NCBI RefSeq assembly: GCF_001039355.2 | Contig: NW_019775569.1 | Location: forward strand, 315,197 to 379,196 | DNA from: Lingula anatina | Lineage: Eukaryota; Brachiopoda; Lingulata; Lingulida; Lingulidae | DNA: 64,000 nucleotides | Direction: 5' to 3' | In this document: positions 61,893 through 64,000 of the stretch, one piece after another | Position numbering within the stretch: the first letter of the stretch is position 1 | How the letters are laid out: each line of letters starts with the position of its first letter | Translations under genes and position numbers: made by a program | The notes under the pieces: model-generated | The model's input: only the letters and a program-made list of their open reading frames with translations | Told to the model about the DNA's origin: nothing | The model's database searches: none

Positions 61893-62930
61893 CCAGCAAA
61901 TTACCTTTTGCAAAAATAATTCCAAATAAACAATTCAAACTGCTACAAGAGGATCATGCGTATAACAAAAAGTAAGTTGAGACAGTTGCTCAATAGATAA
62001 GGCGACAGGCTAAGACAGAGGAGGTCGACTGACCAAGTTGATAACCAAAGGCTCGAGACGAGCAAAAGGAAATAAGGGAATAATCGAGTGGCATTTTGTA
62101 CATTTTGAAACTACATGTATTACAATTTAAATAAGTACGTTTATTATAACAAATACAAGCATATGCACCATACAGATGTATGCAAAACCCGAACATTACG
62201 TGTACGTTTTGGCTCTACATAAAAAGCAATTTTCAAAACGCTCTCGCATTTCGAGATGTCAATCAAGCTTAAATACAACTATCCATGACTAGATGCGTCG
62301 GAGGTAGTATGCATTTTGAAAATTTTCGCTCAAGATCATTCATTTTGGTTTTAAAAAATATGTTCAAGAACACTGCACACGANCACGCTTGGCTCGGAAA
62401 CAGAAGGTCGCCAGTTCGATTCCTGGCTCTCCTAGGTCCCAGCAAATTACCTTTTGCAAAAATAATTCCAAATAAACAATTCAAACTGCTACAAGAGGAT
62501 CATGCGTATAACAAAAAGTAAGTTGAGACAGTTGCTCAATAGATAAGGCGACAGGCTAAGACAGAGGAGGTCGACTGACCAAGTTGATAACCAAAGGCTC
62601 GAGACGAGCAAAAGGAAATAAGGGAATAATCGAGTGGCATTTTGTACATTTTGAAACTACATGTATTACAATTTAAATAAGTACGTTTATTATAACAAAT
62701 ACAAGCATATGCACCATACAGATGTATGCAAAACCCGAACATTACGTGTACGTTTTGGCTCTACATAAAAAGCAATTTTCAAAACGCTCTCGCATTTCGA
62801 GATGTCAATCAAGCTTAAATACAACTATCCATGACTAGATGCGTCGGAGGTAGTATGCATTTTGAAAATTTTCGCTCAAGATCATTCATTTTGGTTTTAA
62901 AAGATATGTTCAAGAACACTGCACACGACA
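61847..62930. repeat. 535-bp near-perfect direct duplication around a single N
   Basis: 61848-62382 and 62384-62918 are almost identical (one visible change, aaaaaatat versus aaaagatat), separated by the N at 62383. The last bases before the N (aacactgcacacga) recur at the end of the second copy, which then continues. This matches unmerged contig overlap. Confidence 0.85.
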
Positions 62931-64000
62931 ATTCTAACCAGAACATAAAATTCTCAGGTTTTTGCCCAGAGTTTGAAAAGAAAGTTGAGGATTTGTCGTG
63001 ATATATTTTACAACTAGCGTTCAAAGTTAAAATTGGTGTATTTGTCCTGTGACTGATCCAAAATTTCACCGGCGGACATTTTTTATCTAAATTCAAGGGT
63101 AGTAACAGTAACGAAAATTTAAAATGCATATGATCTCATGTAAGCGTTCCCCCCGCACGCGGGCACGCAGTTAAGACAGCACAACTTACTCTATGTCGCC
63201 ATGCTGATGATCGCATACAACACCGAAAAGCAGTCAAACATTATTCAATTCTGTAAATTTAATTAGTGCTTTTGTCATAGATAAATGAAGATGTGCCTCG
63301 CATTTTGTGTCATTTTTTTCTCTTTAATTCTTAAAGAGGGATTTTGGTGGCACAATTTGAGTGAACACTTAAATTTACGCGTCGTGCAAATCAAGAACAG
63401 CATGAAGACATGGTTAGTTAACCTCCTTATCCAGTCATAGTCATTTTTAAGAACAATATGTAAAGAAAATTGGCTATGCAAAAACCAATTTACTTAAAAT
63501 AACTATAAGCACATTTACTAAGAAAATGCTAATAAACTCAACGGTCTCCGGTGTTTAGTGATAAAGAAACACTCAGCAAAAATAACCCAACATCACGTGC
63601 AAGACTGGCATCTAATCTTCCATTTTCTTCACAACCACCCATTGATACCGACCGAAAAATAGAATTAAGAAAATACCAAGTACAAGATCTACATTAAAAT
63701 TACACCAACCTGCAAAATTTTGGTAAAACCTTTTGTCTTACCAATCAAAGTTTTGATTTTTCATTTTTGATTACACAAGCAAATCACTACAAAACAAAAA
63801 GTAGCTTTAGTCAGTAAATCAACTAACCAAATAAAAGAACTACTATAGTGTACCACATATAATAATAGATATTTATGTTAATTTTCCAAAAAAATCCTTT
63901 TCGTGTTATTTCAATACAGAAATAATTCCGTATTTTTGAGAAATATTTACGATCTACAAAGGTTCACCCCACCCCCCAAAAAAAAAAAAAAAAAAAAAAA
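62931..64000. other. No recognised gene; homopolymer at window end
   Basis: AT-rich sequence without domain-bearing frames. The window ends in a C-run followed by an A-run (63969-64000). Confidence 0.45.

Overview
This is an intron-rich, AT-rich animal genomic scaffold. Multi-exon genes with GT-AG introns, extracellular cadherin repeats, tRNA-derived SINE-like sequences, TIR transposons, a Ty3/gypsy-like element and a tandem-core element resembling bivalve pearl/HINE elements point to an aquatic invertebrate. A mollusc or other lophotrochozoan is my best guess, but the sequence does not prove the phylum. The sequence is a draft assembly: there are four N runs (7885-7909, 20988-21011, 38889-39884, 52909-52933) and six isolated single Ns (1202, 10881, 31203, 32292, 50098, 62383). 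After every isolated N the sequence restarts with a copy of something already present upstream, so much of the apparent tandem duplication may be unmerged contigs or haplotypes.

1-17.4 kb: the minus strand carries about 25 small cadherin exons that can be placed to the base by splice sites and reading phase. They form a 3'-ward module (271-2174) and two homologous ten-exon blocks (2627-10365 and 11222-17352), together about ten cadherin (EC) repeats. Neither the signal peptide nor the transmembrane/cytoplasmic part is in the window. The two blocks cannot be spliced together in frame as assembled. Transposons sit in the equivalent intron of each block, but they are different elements.

17.4-30 kb: no convincing gene. 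It holds a degenerate 2.1-kb TIR transposon (18.3-20.4 kb), a 159-bp tandem array belonging to a HINE/pearl-like element (21.0-21.9 kb), and a long unannotatable stretch. Around 29.8-30.45 kb divergent 5' splice sites suggest a bidirectional promoter.

30-41 kb: one small likely gene (73-residue single-pass membrane protein, 33106-33327, plus strand), a few orphan exon candidates, a second inverted HINE-like copy, a palindromic MITE and a 996-N gap.

41-53.5 kb: a repeat-dominated block. It contains composite tandem repeats, a 162-bp satellite, a decayed gypsy gag-pol fragment enclosed by inverted arms of a MITE-like family, a long-inverted-repeat element, a decayed pogo/Tigger-like transposon, a second copy of the gypsy 5' end, and GC-homopolymer-rich MITE clusters.

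54-55.2 kb: the C-lobe exons of a protein-kinase-like gene on the plus strand, with an altered catalytic loop. 55.4-64 kb: more TIR fragments, a frameshifted GC-rich coding-like remnant (57.8-58.15 kb), a small MITE and tRNA-derived SINE-like sequences. No operon-like organisation, CRISPR array or clearly new biological system was found. The most useful observations are structural: assembly joins, cadherin exon phase breaks, a splice-donor-duplicating minisatellite and a TIR-enclosed retroelement fragment.
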